Assembly (NCBI RefSeq): GCF_965200585.1
Contig: NZ_OZ241361.1
Strand: one strand, 5' to 3'
Length of the DNA: 64,000 nt
Source: Bacterioplanoides sp965200585
Lineage (GTDB): Bacteria > Pseudomonadota > Gammaproteobacteria > Pseudomonadales > Oceanobacteraceae
Made by a program: the position numbers and the translations under genes. The notes under the pieces were generated by a model. That model was given only the letters and a program-made list of their open reading frames with translations. It was not told the DNA's origin and ran no database searches. This document shows, one piece after another, positions 46,311 to 55,400 of this stretch. Each line of letters opens with the position of its first letter. The stretch's first letter is position 1.

Positions 46311-46598
46311 TCATTCAACAACTTTAGGCACAATGTAGTGGCCTTCAGCCACCTGGGGTGCCACTTTCTGGAAGTGTTCGCGCTCGTTGGTTTCGGTCAC
46401 AACGTCGGCGCGCAGGCGCTGTACTGCGTCCAGCGGGTGAGCCATTGGCTCAACGTCTGAGGTATCGACGGCAGCTAACTGGTCTACCAAATCGAGAATA
46501 TTGCTCAGGTTTTTCTGATAATCGCTGATTTGTGCTTCATCAATCTGCAAACGCGACAACGCAGCGATATCACGAATCTGATCCTGATCCAGAGCCAT
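46311..46598 (-). CDS. gatC: Aspartyl/glutamyl-tRNA amidotransferase subunit C
   Basis: GatC is the small scaffold that wraps around GatA and joins it to GatB. I start at ATG 46596-46598 (MALDQDQIRDIAALSRLQ), which follows GGGAG; upstream codons are leader. The 95 residues include the typical LDLVDQLAAVDTSDVEPMAHP and the C-terminal VAEGHYIVPKVVE. It is divergent from mreB across a 248-bp gap. That gap contains the 11-bp direct repeat TTGCTCTAAAT at 46741 and 46764, of unknown meaning. Confidence 0.97.
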   Translation of the reverse strand: MALDQDQIRDIAALSRLQIDEAQISDYQKNLSNILDLVDQLAAVDTSDVEPMAHPLDAVQRLRADVVTETNEREHFQKVAPQVAEGHYIVPKVVE

Positions 46599-46846
46599 AC
46601 GGGTACTCCCATAAAAATAAGGCAATCGTAAATAGGTTATGGATATTTGTGGCCCTGCCTGAAATTCGCACCTTAAAGGCGGTTTAAATCAGCAGCAGAA
46701 CACCATAAAAGAAAGCGCAGCAGAGTAGCATAAATCCCCCTTGCTCTAAATAACCATGCGCACTTGCTCTAAATCCCCACCATTGCTAGAGTTACTGCAA
46801 TTTTTTTACCCGCCCCGACGTGGGGATTAGTGCAGGGAAATTCTGG

Positions 46847-47884
46847 ATGTTTAAGAAGTTAAGAAGCATGTTTTCCAGCGATCTGTCGATCGACCTGGGA
46901 ACCGCCAACACGCTGATTTATATGCGTGATCAGGGAATCGTACTCAATGAGCCATCGGTGGTTGCGATTCGCATGCAGGGCCATGCCAAAAGTGTTGCCG
47001 CTGTTGGTGCTGAAGCAAAACGTATGCTGGGCCGTACACCGGGTAACATTCAGGCCATTCGCCCGATGAAAGACGGCGTGATTGCCGACTTTGAAGTGAC
47101 CGAAAAAATGCTGCAGTACTTCATCAAAAAAGTACACGAAAGCAGCTTTATGCCACCCAGCCCTCGCGTGGTGGTGTGTGTGCCATATCAGGCAACCAAA
47201 GTAGAACGTCGCGCCATTATCGATTCAGTGATGGGTGCCGGTGCTTCCCGTGCTTATTTAATATATGAACCAATGGCAGCCGCGATTGGTGCTGGCCTGC
47301 CAGTGGATGAAGCTCGTGGTTCCATGGTGGTCGACATCGGTGGTGGTACTACAGAAATTGCTATTATCTCACTGAGCGGCGTGGTTTACGCAGAATCCGT
47401 AAAAGTGGGCGGTGACCGCTTTGATGAAGCCATTGTTGCTTATATTCGTCGCAACTACGGCAGCCTGATTGGTGAAGCCACCGCTGAGCGTATCAAGCAA
47501 GAAATTGGTACCGCTTATCCGGGCGGCGAAGTGCGCGAAATTGATGTACGTGGCCGTAATCTGGCAGAAGGTATTCCACGCAGCTTTACCCTGAATTCCA
47601 ACGAAATTCTGGAAGCGCTGCAGGAATCTCTGGCGGCCATTGTACAAGCAGTTAAAGGGGCACTGGAGCAATCGCCACCAGAACTGGCATCTGACGTTGC
47701 CGAACGTGGCATGGTGTTAACCGGTGGTGGTGCGTTATTACGCGACCTGGACAAACTGTTGAGCGAAGAAACCGGCCTGCCGGTTCTGGTTGCCGAAGAT
47801 CCACTGACTTGTGTTGCCCGTGGTGGCGGTAAGTTCCTGGAAACAGCCAGCGAAGGTCAGTTAGAGATGGCCGCAATCGATTAA
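46847..47884 (+). CDS. mreB: Rod-shape-determining actin-like protein MreB
   Basis: MreB polymerises under the inner membrane and directs lateral wall synthesis. I start at ATG 46847 (MFKKLRSMFSSDLSIDLGTANTL) after AGGGAA, giving 345 residues, the normal length. Actin-fold signatures: phosphate-1 DLGTANTLIY, phosphate-2 MVVDIGGGTTEIAIISL, and the adenosine motif GMVLTGGGALLRDLD. It is followed by its own terminator, so unlike many relatives it is not read directly into mreC. Confidence 0.98.
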   Translation: MFKKLRSMFSSDLSIDLGTANTLIYMRDQGIVLNEPSVVAIRMQGHAKSVAAVGAEAKRMLGRTPGNIQAIRPMKDGVIADFEVTEKMLQYFIKKVHESSFMPPSPRVVVCVPYQATKVERRAIIDSVMGAGASRAYLIYEPMAAAIGAGLPVDEARGSMVVDIGGGTTEIAIISLSGVVYAESVKVGGDRFDEAIVAYIRRNYGSLIGEATAERIKQEIGTAYPGGEVREIDVRGRNLAEGIPRSFTLNSNEILEALQESLAAIVQAVKGALEQSPPELASDVAERGMVLTGGGALLRDLDKLLSEETGLPVLVAEDPLTCVARGGGKFLETASEGQLEMAAID

Positions 47885-47904
47885 TCGACACCGGCTCAAT
47901 CACA

Positions 47905-47935
47905 AAAAAAGCGGAGTTTCAGGCTCCGCTTTTTT
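47905..47935 (+). terminator. Intrinsic terminator after mreB
   Basis: Arms AAAAAAGCGGAG and CTCCGCTTTTTT with a 7-nt loop, 20 bp after the mreB stop. Confidence 0.9.
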
Positions 47936-47976
47936 GTATCTGCTCCCCACTCCAAGCAATAAACGAGACACAACAA

Positions 47977-48876
47977 ATGACCATTCGGGTATTAATTATT
48001 GGCTGCGGCGATGTTGGCAGCGAATGTGGCCGACAGCTGCTAAATGACCAGAACCAAGACAAAGATCGCACTCAAGACGTCGAAATTATTGGTGTGCGTC
48101 GCAACGCTGCGAAACTGCCTGAAGCCTTTACCCGAATCAGTGCTGACTTTACCGATGCCGAAAGCTTTATCAGCATCATCAAACAGCAAGCAGCGGACTT
48201 CGTGATTTACAGTGCAGCCGCCAGCCAACACGACGAAGCCGGTTATCGCAGCGCTTATGTCGATGGTTTAAACAACACCCTGAGTGCGATTGCTCATTGG
48301 CCGCAGCCACCCAAACACATCTTTTTCACCTCCAGCACCGGGGTGTACCATCAAGCCGATCATGGCTGGGTGGACGAAACATCGGCCACCGAGCCAACAC
48401 GTTTCAGCGGTGCCATTATGCTCGAAGCCGAGCAGTTATTAGCCAATAGTGGCCTGCCTTCTTCGGCGGTACGTTTCTCCGGTATTTATGGGCCCGGGCG
48501 CAATCGCTTAATCAATGCCGTAAAAGCTGGCAAAGGCGCGCCAGCCGAACCACTGAGTTACAGCAACCGTATTCATCGCGATGATTGTGCCGGGGTATTA
48601 GCCCATTTAATTCAGTTAACACTGCTGGGCAAAGCTCTCGACTCCTGCTATCTGGCCAGCGATTGTGAGCCAGCACCGTTAGCCGACGTTACTGACTGGC
48701 TGGCGCAACAACTCAACACCGAATTAACGGATTTTTCCATGGGCCGGATGGCGGGCAGCAAACGTTGTGATAACCGTCGCTTACTGGAGTCGGGATATCA
48801 GTTTAAATACCCACATTTTCGCAGCGGCTACGCTTCCTTACTAAAAGAGTGCAGCGCCAATAAGAATGAGAGTTAA
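47977..48876 (+). CDS. SDR/NAD(P)-dependent epimerase-like protein (YeeZ-type)
   Basis: A 299-residue extended short-chain dehydrogenase-like protein. The Rossmann nucleotide site is near the N-terminus (IRVLIIGCGDVGSECGRQL), followed by the HIFFTSSTGVYHQADHG strand, with VRFSGIYGPGRNRLI and the IHRDDCAG region typical of the NAD-dependent epimerase/YeeZ group. The catalytic Tyr-x-x-x-Lys is not intact at the expected place (Tyr is present in GVYHQ; no lysine follows as in true dehydrogenases), so the activity is uncertain. It is inserted between mreB and mreC, an order I do not usually expect. Confidence 0.82.
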   Translation: MTIRVLIIGCGDVGSECGRQLLNDQNQDKDRTQDVEIIGVRRNAAKLPEAFTRISADFTDAESFISIIKQQAADFVIYSAAASQHDEAGYRSAYVDGLNNTLSAIAHWPQPPKHIFFTSSTGVYHQADHGWVDETSATEPTRFSGAIMLEAEQLLANSGLPSSAVRFSGIYGPGRNRLINAVKAGKGAPAEPLSYSNRIHRDDCAGVLAHLIQLTLLGKALDSCYLASDCEPAPLADVTDWLAQQLNTELTDFSMGRMAGSKRCDNRRLLESGYQFKYPHFRSGYASLLKECSANKNES

Positions 48877-48909
48877 CAGCCTCACGGCGAGTCGGTATAG
48901 TTAGTCTTT

Positions 48910-48915
48910 TATAAT
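48910..48915 (+). promoter_or_regulatory. Candidate -10 box of mreCD
   Basis: A perfect TATAAT lies 34 bp after the SDR stop and about 37 bp before the mreC ribosome binding site. No good -35 is visible, so this is tentative. Confidence 0.35.
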
Positions 48916-48963
48916 CGTTGGTGTTCTGCCGGTTCCAGCGCGGCGCACCCTAAGGACATTGTT

Positions 48964-49824
48964 ATTAAATCTCAGTTTCAGGTTCCACCGGCACAGAGAC
49001 AGAAGGTCGTTGGCATTGCCCTGCTGGCGATGATTCTGATCTGGCTCGACAGCCATGCGCCATGGTTGCAGCCGGTGCGTCAGGTCAGTGGTTATTTGAT
49101 TCTGCCGGCGCAAAAAGTAGCCGCGATTCCGGCCTCCGTCGCCAACTGGTTTGGTGAATCCGCGGCGACCCACCAGCAATTATTAAGTGCCAATAAAAAG
49201 CTGTCGGCGCGTAATTTAATCCTCGAAACCAAAGCTCAGCGACTGGCTTCTCTGGAAGCCGAAAATATCGAACTGCGGGAACTGTTGTCGGCCTCCGAGC
49301 AAATCGACGACCGAGTCTTAGTATCGGCGTTAATTGCTGTCGACCCCGACCCTTACTCACAACAGATGATGATTGATAAAGGCACCGAAGACGGCGTGTT
49401 TATCGGCCAGCCGGTACTCGATGCTTATGGCTTATTAGGGCAGGTGATTGATGTGTTGCCGCGTTCCAGCCGGGTGTTAATGATTGCCGACTCAAACCAC
49501 GCCATCCCGGTGCAGGTAAATCGAAATGGTGTACGCGCCATTGCCACCGGTACTGGCAGCTTAAATACCCTGGAACTGATTTACGTACCCAATACGGCCG
49601 ATATTCAGGAAGGCGATTTGCTGGTCAGCTCTGGACTGGGTGGCCGTTATCCAAAAGGGTATCCGGTGGCTATGGTGGAACGGGTAGAGAATATTCCGGG
49701 GCAGTCGTTTGCCAGCGTCACTGCAACGCCGAGTGCTCACCTGGATCGCAGCCGTCATTTGTTATTGGTGTTCCAGCAAGGTTCAGGACAAGTGCCTCCG
49801 GAAACCCTCTGGAGAGAGAAATAA
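48964..49824 (+). CDS. mreC: Rod-shape-determining protein MreC
   Basis: MreC is the periplasmic scaffold linking MreB to wall synthases. The family pattern is visible: an N-terminal membrane anchor, a coiled coil (QQLLSANKKLSARNLILETKAQRLASLEAEN), then two beta domains (MIDKGTEDGVFIGQPVLDAYG, DLLVSSGLGGRYPKGYP). The first in-frame ATG is at 49030, in the middle of the membrane segment (VVGIALLAMILIWL) and without a ribosome binding site. Upstream the frame is open from 48901 with no ATG, GTG or TTG. AAGGA (48952-48956) stands 7 nt before an in-frame ATT at 48964, giving a 286-residue protein with an intact anchor. I therefore infer an AUU start; a conventional caller would give 49030. Confidence 0.93.
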   Translation: MKSQFQVPPAQRQKVVGIALLAMILIWLDSHAPWLQPVRQVSGYLILPAQKVAAIPASVANWFGESAATHQQLLSANKKLSARNLILETKAQRLASLEAENIELRELLSASEQIDDRVLVSALIAVDPDPYSQQMMIDKGTEDGVFIGQPVLDAYGLLGQVIDVLPRSSRVLMIADSNHAIPVQVNRNGVRAIATGTGSLNTLELIYVPNTADIQEGDLLVSSGLGGRYPKGYPVAMVERVENIPGQSFASVTATPSAHLDRSRHLLLVFQQGSGQVPPETLWREK

Positions 49825-49827
49825 GGT

Positions 49828-50310
49828 ATGCCTGATTTTCGCACGTTACTGGTGTTTGCCAGCACCCTGTTTCTGGCTTTTGTGCTGGAACGTTTGCCGA
49901 TGCCAGATATTCTGGATTGGTTGCAGCCGTCCTGGGTGATATTAGCCGTTACCATTCTGGTGCTGCGTGCCCCCACCCTGTTTGGTTTGTGGCTGTCCAT
50001 TCCACTGGGGCTGATGCTGGATGCCGAACGTGGCAGTTTTCTTGGCCTGCATATACTGATTATTGCGCTGCATATTTATCTGTTACAGGTGCTGTATAAG
50101 CGCATAGTGATGTTTAACTTTATTCAGCAAATGGCGGTGGTGTTTTTATTGGTGGTGTTACAGCAAATGCTGACCTACTGGGTATTATCCGTACTGACCA
50201 ACAGCACCCGTCCGGTCGATCTCTGGTTACCGGCGCTGACCTCAGCACTGATGTGGCCCTGGGTATATGCGCTGGTCTCCGGTGCGATGCGTAAAGTCAG
50301 TCAGGCGTAG
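49828..50310 (+). CDS. mreD: Rod-shape-determining protein MreD
   Basis: MreD is the small multi-span inner-membrane partner of MreC in the elongasome. The 160-residue product has about five hydrophobic helices (TLLVFASTLFLAFVLERLP, WVILAVTILVLRAPTLFGL) and the family's GLMLDAERGSFLGLHIL motif. It starts 3 bp after the mreC stop and ends 8 bp before maf. Confidence 0.95.
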   Translation: MPDFRTLLVFASTLFLAFVLERLPMPDILDWLQPSWVILAVTILVLRAPTLFGLWLSIPLGLMLDAERGSFLGLHILIIALHIYLLQVLYKRIVMFNFIQQMAVVFLLVVLQQMLTYWVLSVLTNSTRPVDLWLPALTSALMWPWVYALVSGAMRKVSQA

Positions 50311-50318
50311 GAATCCGT

Positions 50319-50909
50319 ATGTTTTATCTGGCCTCAGCGTCCCCCCGCCGCCGCGAATTATTAACCCAGATTGGTGTCCAATTTAAACTGGCCCCGGTTG
50401 ATATTGATGAAACGCCACAACCGGGTGAAGACGCTAAGCGCTATGTTGAACGACTGGCACTGGAAAAAGCCCAAACGGCACTGGCAAGCCTGAATGACCC
50501 TGAAGAAGCCGTCGTACTGGGCTCCGATACCAGTGTGATTATTGATAACCAGATTCGGACCAAGCCGCACAGCGCCGCCGATGCCAAGCGCATGCTGCAG
50601 CAGTTATCCGGCAACCGTCATCAGGTATTTACTGCCGTGGCCGTGATCAGCCAGCAACAGCAAAAGGTTATTAGTGTGGCCACCGATGTGGTTTTCAGAA
50701 CATTGTCTGAAACCGAAATAGACGCCTACATCGCCACCGGCGAGCCGATGGATAAAGCCGGTTCTTATGGTATTCAGGGCAAGGGCGCAATACTGGTGGA
50801 TCATATTCATGGCAGTTACAGCAATGTGGTGGGGTTACCGTTAACCGAAACCGCCGCCCTGCTAACAGAGTTTTCTATTAAGGTCTGGTCTGAGGATCAG
50901 CAAGGTTAA
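50319..50909 (+). CDS. maf: Maf-like nucleoside triphosphate pyrophosphatase
   Basis: A 196-residue Maf/YhdE-family enzyme that hydrolyses non-canonical or specific NTPs (dTTP/UTP in YhdE) to monophosphates, acting in the cytoplasm. Signatures: YLASASPRRRELLTQIG at the N-terminus, the VLGSDTSVII strand and the GEPMDKAGSYGIQGKGA loop. It follows mreD closely and precedes rng by 3 bp, the same mreD-maf-rng order as in E. coli and Pseudomonas. Confidence 0.95.
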   Translation: MFYLASASPRRRELLTQIGVQFKLAPVDIDETPQPGEDAKRYVERLALEKAQTALASLNDPEEAVVLGSDTSVIIDNQIRTKPHSAADAKRMLQQLSGNRHQVFTAVAVISQQQQKVISVATDVVFRTLSETEIDAYIATGEPMDKAGSYGIQGKGAILVDHIHGSYSNVVGLPLTETAALLTEFSIKVWSEDQQG

Positions 50910-50912
50910 TTC

Positions 50913-52391
50913 ATGAACGCAGAAATTCTGATGAACGTCACCCCGACCGAAACCCGGGTGGCGGTGGTGGAAAACGGTGTGCTGCAGGAAATTGTGATTG
51001 AGCGCGCCAATCACCGTGGCATCGTTGGCAATATCTACAAAGGCAAGGTAGTCCGGGTATTGCCCGGGATGCAGGCGGCCTTTGTTGATATTGGCCTGGA
51101 GCGGGCGGCTTTTATTCACGCTGCCGAAATTGCCAATGGCGACCACAATCACAGCAGTCATCATTCGTCCAATACACCACCCATCAGCCAGCTGGTGCAT
51201 CAGGGCCAGTCTCTGGTGGTACAGGTGACCAAAGATCCGATTGGCACTAAGGGCGCGCGTTTAACCACTCAGCTGGCAATTCCATCACGCTATCTGGTGT
51301 ATATGCCGGAAGCCGATCACGTTGGCGTATCTCAGCGGATTGAAGACGACGAAGAACGCGAACGCCTGAAAGTGCTGGTCAACAGCTGCATGGAACAAGA
51401 AGGCCTGACCGGCAAAGCCGGGTTTATTCTGCGTACTGCCGCTGACGGCGTCGGTGAAGAAGAAATTCTGGCCGATACCCGTTATCTGCGTCGTTTATGG
51501 CGCAAACTGGAAGAACGTATTAAAGAGTTCACCCCTCCGGCGCAGATCTACGACGAACTGCCGTTATCACAGCGTTCTCTGCGTGATTTTGTACGCCCGG
51601 AAATTGAAAAGATTCTGATCGACTCGCGTGAAACCTCACAAAGCATGGCGGCGTTCACCGAGCAATATATGCCGGAGATCGAAGAGAAGCTGGAGTATTA
51701 CCCCGGCCCACGCCCGATCTTTGAACTCAACAGCGTCGAAGATGAAATCCAACGTGCACTGGAGCGTAAAGTGCCGCTGAAGTCCGGTGGTTATCTGGTG
51801 ATTGACCAGACCGAAGCCATGACCACCATCGACGTGAATACCGGTGGCTTTGTTGGCCGTCGCAATCTGGAAGAAACCATTTTCAAAACCAATCTGGAAG
51901 CGGCCAATGCCATTGGTCGCCAGGTACGGTTACGCAATCTGGGCGGCATTATTATTCTCGACTTTATCGACATGGTGGATGCCGAGCATCAGCGTCAGGT
52001 GTTACGCATGCTGGAGAAGGTACTGGAGAAAGATCACGCCAAAACCAAAATCAGTGGCGTATCCGGCTTAGGCTTAGTGGAAATGACGCGTAAGCGTACC
52101 CGCGAAAGCCTCGAACAAATGCTGATGGAGCCCTGCAAAGCCTGTGATGGCCGTGGTTCAGTAAAAACCGCCGAAACCATTTGTTATGAAATCTTCCGTG
52201 AAATTCTGCGTGAAGAACGGGCCTATCAGGCTGGTACCTATCTGGTATTAGCCAACCAGCAAGTAGTGGATCGGTTACTGGACGAAGACTCCGACGGGCT
52301 GGCTGATCTGGAAGCCTTTATCGGCAAAGCCATCAAGTTACAGGTCGAGGCGTTATACAGCCAGGACCAGTACGACATCATCCTGCAGTGA
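50913..52391 (+). CDS. rng: Ribonuclease G
   Basis: RNase G is the RNase E-like endonuclease that matures 16S rRNA 5' ends and some mRNAs. The 492-residue length fits RNase G and is far shorter than RNase E. It has the S1 RNA-binding domain (GNIYKGKVVRVLPGMQAAFVDI), the catalytic Asp-containing IDVNTGGFVGRRNLEET and IIILDFIDM regions, and the zinc-link CKAC pair. ATG follows AAGGTTAATTC; the overlap-free operon continues into yhdP. Confidence 0.97.
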   Translation: MNAEILMNVTPTETRVAVVENGVLQEIVIERANHRGIVGNIYKGKVVRVLPGMQAAFVDIGLERAAFIHAAEIANGDHNHSSHHSSNTPPISQLVHQGQSLVVQVTKDPIGTKGARLTTQLAIPSRYLVYMPEADHVGVSQRIEDDEERERLKVLVNSCMEQEGLTGKAGFILRTAADGVGEEEILADTRYLRRLWRKLEERIKEFTPPAQIYDELPLSQRSLRDFVRPEIEKILIDSRETSQSMAAFTEQYMPEIEEKLEYYPGPRPIFELNSVEDEIQRALERKVPLKSGGYLVIDQTEAMTTIDVNTGGFVGRRNLEETIFKTNLEAANAIGRQVRLRNLGGIIILDFIDMVDAEHQRQVLRMLEKVLEKDHAKTKISGVSGLGLVEMTRKRTRESLEQMLMEPCKACDGRGSVKTAETICYEIFREILREERAYQAGTYLVLANQQVVDRLLDEDSDGLADLEAFIGKAIKLQVEALYSQDQYDIILQ

Positions 52392-52407
52392 TGTCTGGCC
52401 AACTACG

Positions 52408-55400
52408 ATGAAGCGCTGGTTTTCGCAAATCTGGACTCAACTGTGGATCACGCTGGTCGTGGCCGTGGTCAGTCTGGCGCTGTACACCAGCCTCGGCCGT
52501 CAGCTGATTCCGCTGATCGAGAGCCTGCAACCGGATATCGAACAGCAGATTGCCAGCGCCCTGCAACAACCCGTCACCATTGGCCGCTTTAAAGGTGAGT
52601 GGCGTATTCTCTCGCCCGCCATTCTGATTCATGACGTGACTCTGGGTGACACACAAAGCGGCCTGAAAATTGGCAGAATCGAAGCCGAACTGGATATCAG
52701 TGCCTCGCTGTTCCACCAGCAGCCGGTGTTTAAGCGCATTCTGGTCGCGGATGTCAGCGGCCATATCACCCAGCAACAAAAACGTCAGTGGCAGATTGCC
52801 GAAGGCTGGCAAATTCGTCTGCCTGATCCCTCCGCTTCAACCACCCCTGATAGCAACAGTAACGACACGGCCACGAACGACCAACGCCCGGCCTGGCTGG
52901 CGTTTCTGGAGTTGCAGCAAGCCATTGTGTTACAAGACTGGCGCATTACCCACGATGGTCTGGAGTTTGATGATCAACTGGAGATTCATGAGCTGATCTG
53001 GCGTAACCGCGCCAACAGCCGGGCGCTGGAAGGACAAATTGCCTGGGGGCTGGACGAGATGGCCAACATCTCATTACGCGCCACGCTTCAGGGTCAGATC
53101 TGGCCCATTCGTCAGCAGCAGGGCGAGTTTTATCTGGCGGTTGATCCACAAAGCTGGAGTCGCTGGATTCCCGGTCAGGCCGACGATGCCTTCCATATCA
53201 ATCAGTTGATTGCCGGTTTTAAAAGTTGGGGCACCATTGGCGCCGGTCGCCTCAATAGCTTGTATGGCAACCTGAATGTGCTGTCGCTGGATCTGCAAAC
53301 CCCTAATCAGCCACTGCAACTCAGCAACGGTGAGGTCACCTTTCGGGCAGAACGTCAGAGTAACGACTGGCACATGCGTGTCACGCCACAATTTGATCAG
53401 CCGTTACCACTCACCGAATTCACCCTCAGTGGTATTCCATTGGGCAGTGGTAAGGCTCAACAACACGCCTGGCAACTGGGCATTCCTGAGTTAAATGTAT
53501 CCGCTCTATCCGGCTTTATTCAGGATTATGGCCTGCTGGCTGAACGCCATATGAAGTACGTGCGCAACCTTGAGCCCAATGGCACTGCGCGTCATACACG
53601 GATATCACTGGTCGCTCCTGAGCTGGACCAGGACGGCAAAAAGCTCGACCCGCAAGAGCGTTGGAAGTTTGCACTGGCTACCGACCTGAATGAAGTCAGC
53701 ACGCTCAGCTACAAAGGCATTCCGGCCTTTTCCGATGTCAGCGCCCAGCTGCTGCTGACCCCGGATGCCGGTAAAGTCAGTATCAATGATGCCGAACACG
53801 GTTTGTTTCTGGATGGAATTTACGCTGATCCCTGGCGGCTCACAGACTCTCAGGGTGAATTTTACTGGCAAATCGCCCCTGAGCATTTCCGCCTGCAGCT
53901 GAAAGATATGCAGACCCGACTAAATGATGTAGGACTGACAATTGATGTCGGCTTACGACTGCCGCGCACCAACAGTGATGTTGAACCCAGCACCTCTGTA
54001 TTAATGGCGTTCGAGCAAGCACCGGCGGCCATGACTCAGGTGTTGGTGCCGGATCTGCTGGATGAGTCTATTACCAGCTGGATTGACAGCAGCATCCTCG
54101 CGGGCGATTTTCGTAACGGCGCCTTTGCCCTGCATGGCCGCCTTGGCGAACAACCTCCGGCCAACAGCAACAGCGTGCAGCTGTATATGGATGTGGCCGA
54201 TGCCAGTCTGCGCTATTTACAGGACTGGCCGGAAGTCACTGATCTGAATGGCCGCATGTTGCTTGATGCACCGTCATTGGATGTATGGGTCGATAGTGGA
54301 AAAACACTGGGCGGCAGCTTTGTTGAGCGCAGCGCCCGGGTGAAGTTACGCTCAGAAGCTGGCCCAGACGGTAGCGCCAACACGCTATTACAAGTATCAG
54401 GCAAACTGACGGGCAGCAGCGATCAGGCACTGCGGTATTTTACCGAAACGCCATTACAACAAGTGGTGCAAAACGGTTTCGATCAGTGGCAGGCCAGTGG
54501 CCCCATCAATGCCAGCCTGCTGATGCAGATTCCGCTCGGCTCTCAAGAAAAAGATCCGCAACAAAAACAAGCCAACGCCCAGCCGGATATTAAGCTCGAT
54601 ATTGGTATGCGTGATAACACGATAACAATTGGCGAGATTAATATGGAGATCGCTGATCTGAACGGAGGCCTGCGTTACGACAGCGCAACCGGCATCAGCG
54701 CCAAAGGCATCACCGGGTCGGTGATGGGCGGCCAGTTTGTGTCTGATATTTCCTCTACAGTGATTCACTCCACGTCAGGAACCAGCAACTTTGATATTCA
54801 CCTGAACGCTAAGGGTGATGCCCAGTGGCCGTCCTTTAAGCAGTGGCTGCCCTTATTTTTACTCGATCCGATAGAGGGTGAACTGAGTTATAACGCTTCA
54901 CTGGATATTCTGCCGAAAGCTCGTGGCGGCACTACTTTCCAGCTCAGCAGTGATTTGCTCGGCACTCACATTCAACTGCCAGCTCCATTAGGAAAAAACG
55001 CAGAACAACCCCGCTCACTGGCGCTATCGGTTAACCCCAGCGACGATTTGCGCATTAACCTGAACTACGATGGTTTCCTGAAATCTGCACTGGCACTGCA
55101 TAACGGTGAGCTGGAACGTGGACAGGTTTATATTGGCGGTGGCGATCCGTTTTTACCCAGCGACAAAGGCGTTACCTTACGCGGCCAGATCGATCAAACG
55201 GTGAATGCTGAGAAATGGTGGGGCATCTGGCAACGACTGACGACATTACTGGCAGAGCACGAACAACAAACAGCAAAACCGCAACCTGTCCAAGCGGCTG
55301 GCAGCAAGCGCTCAGAAACCAACCAATCAAAAACCAACCCTGGCCAGAACCCGCTTACCCAGGTTGATCTGCAATTGGCCGGGGTTGATGCCTGGGGCGT

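Noticed and set aside
46741..46774. 11-bp direct repeat TTGCTCTAAAT upstream of mreB
   Set aside because: Real but too short, with no recognised factor, to claim an operator.
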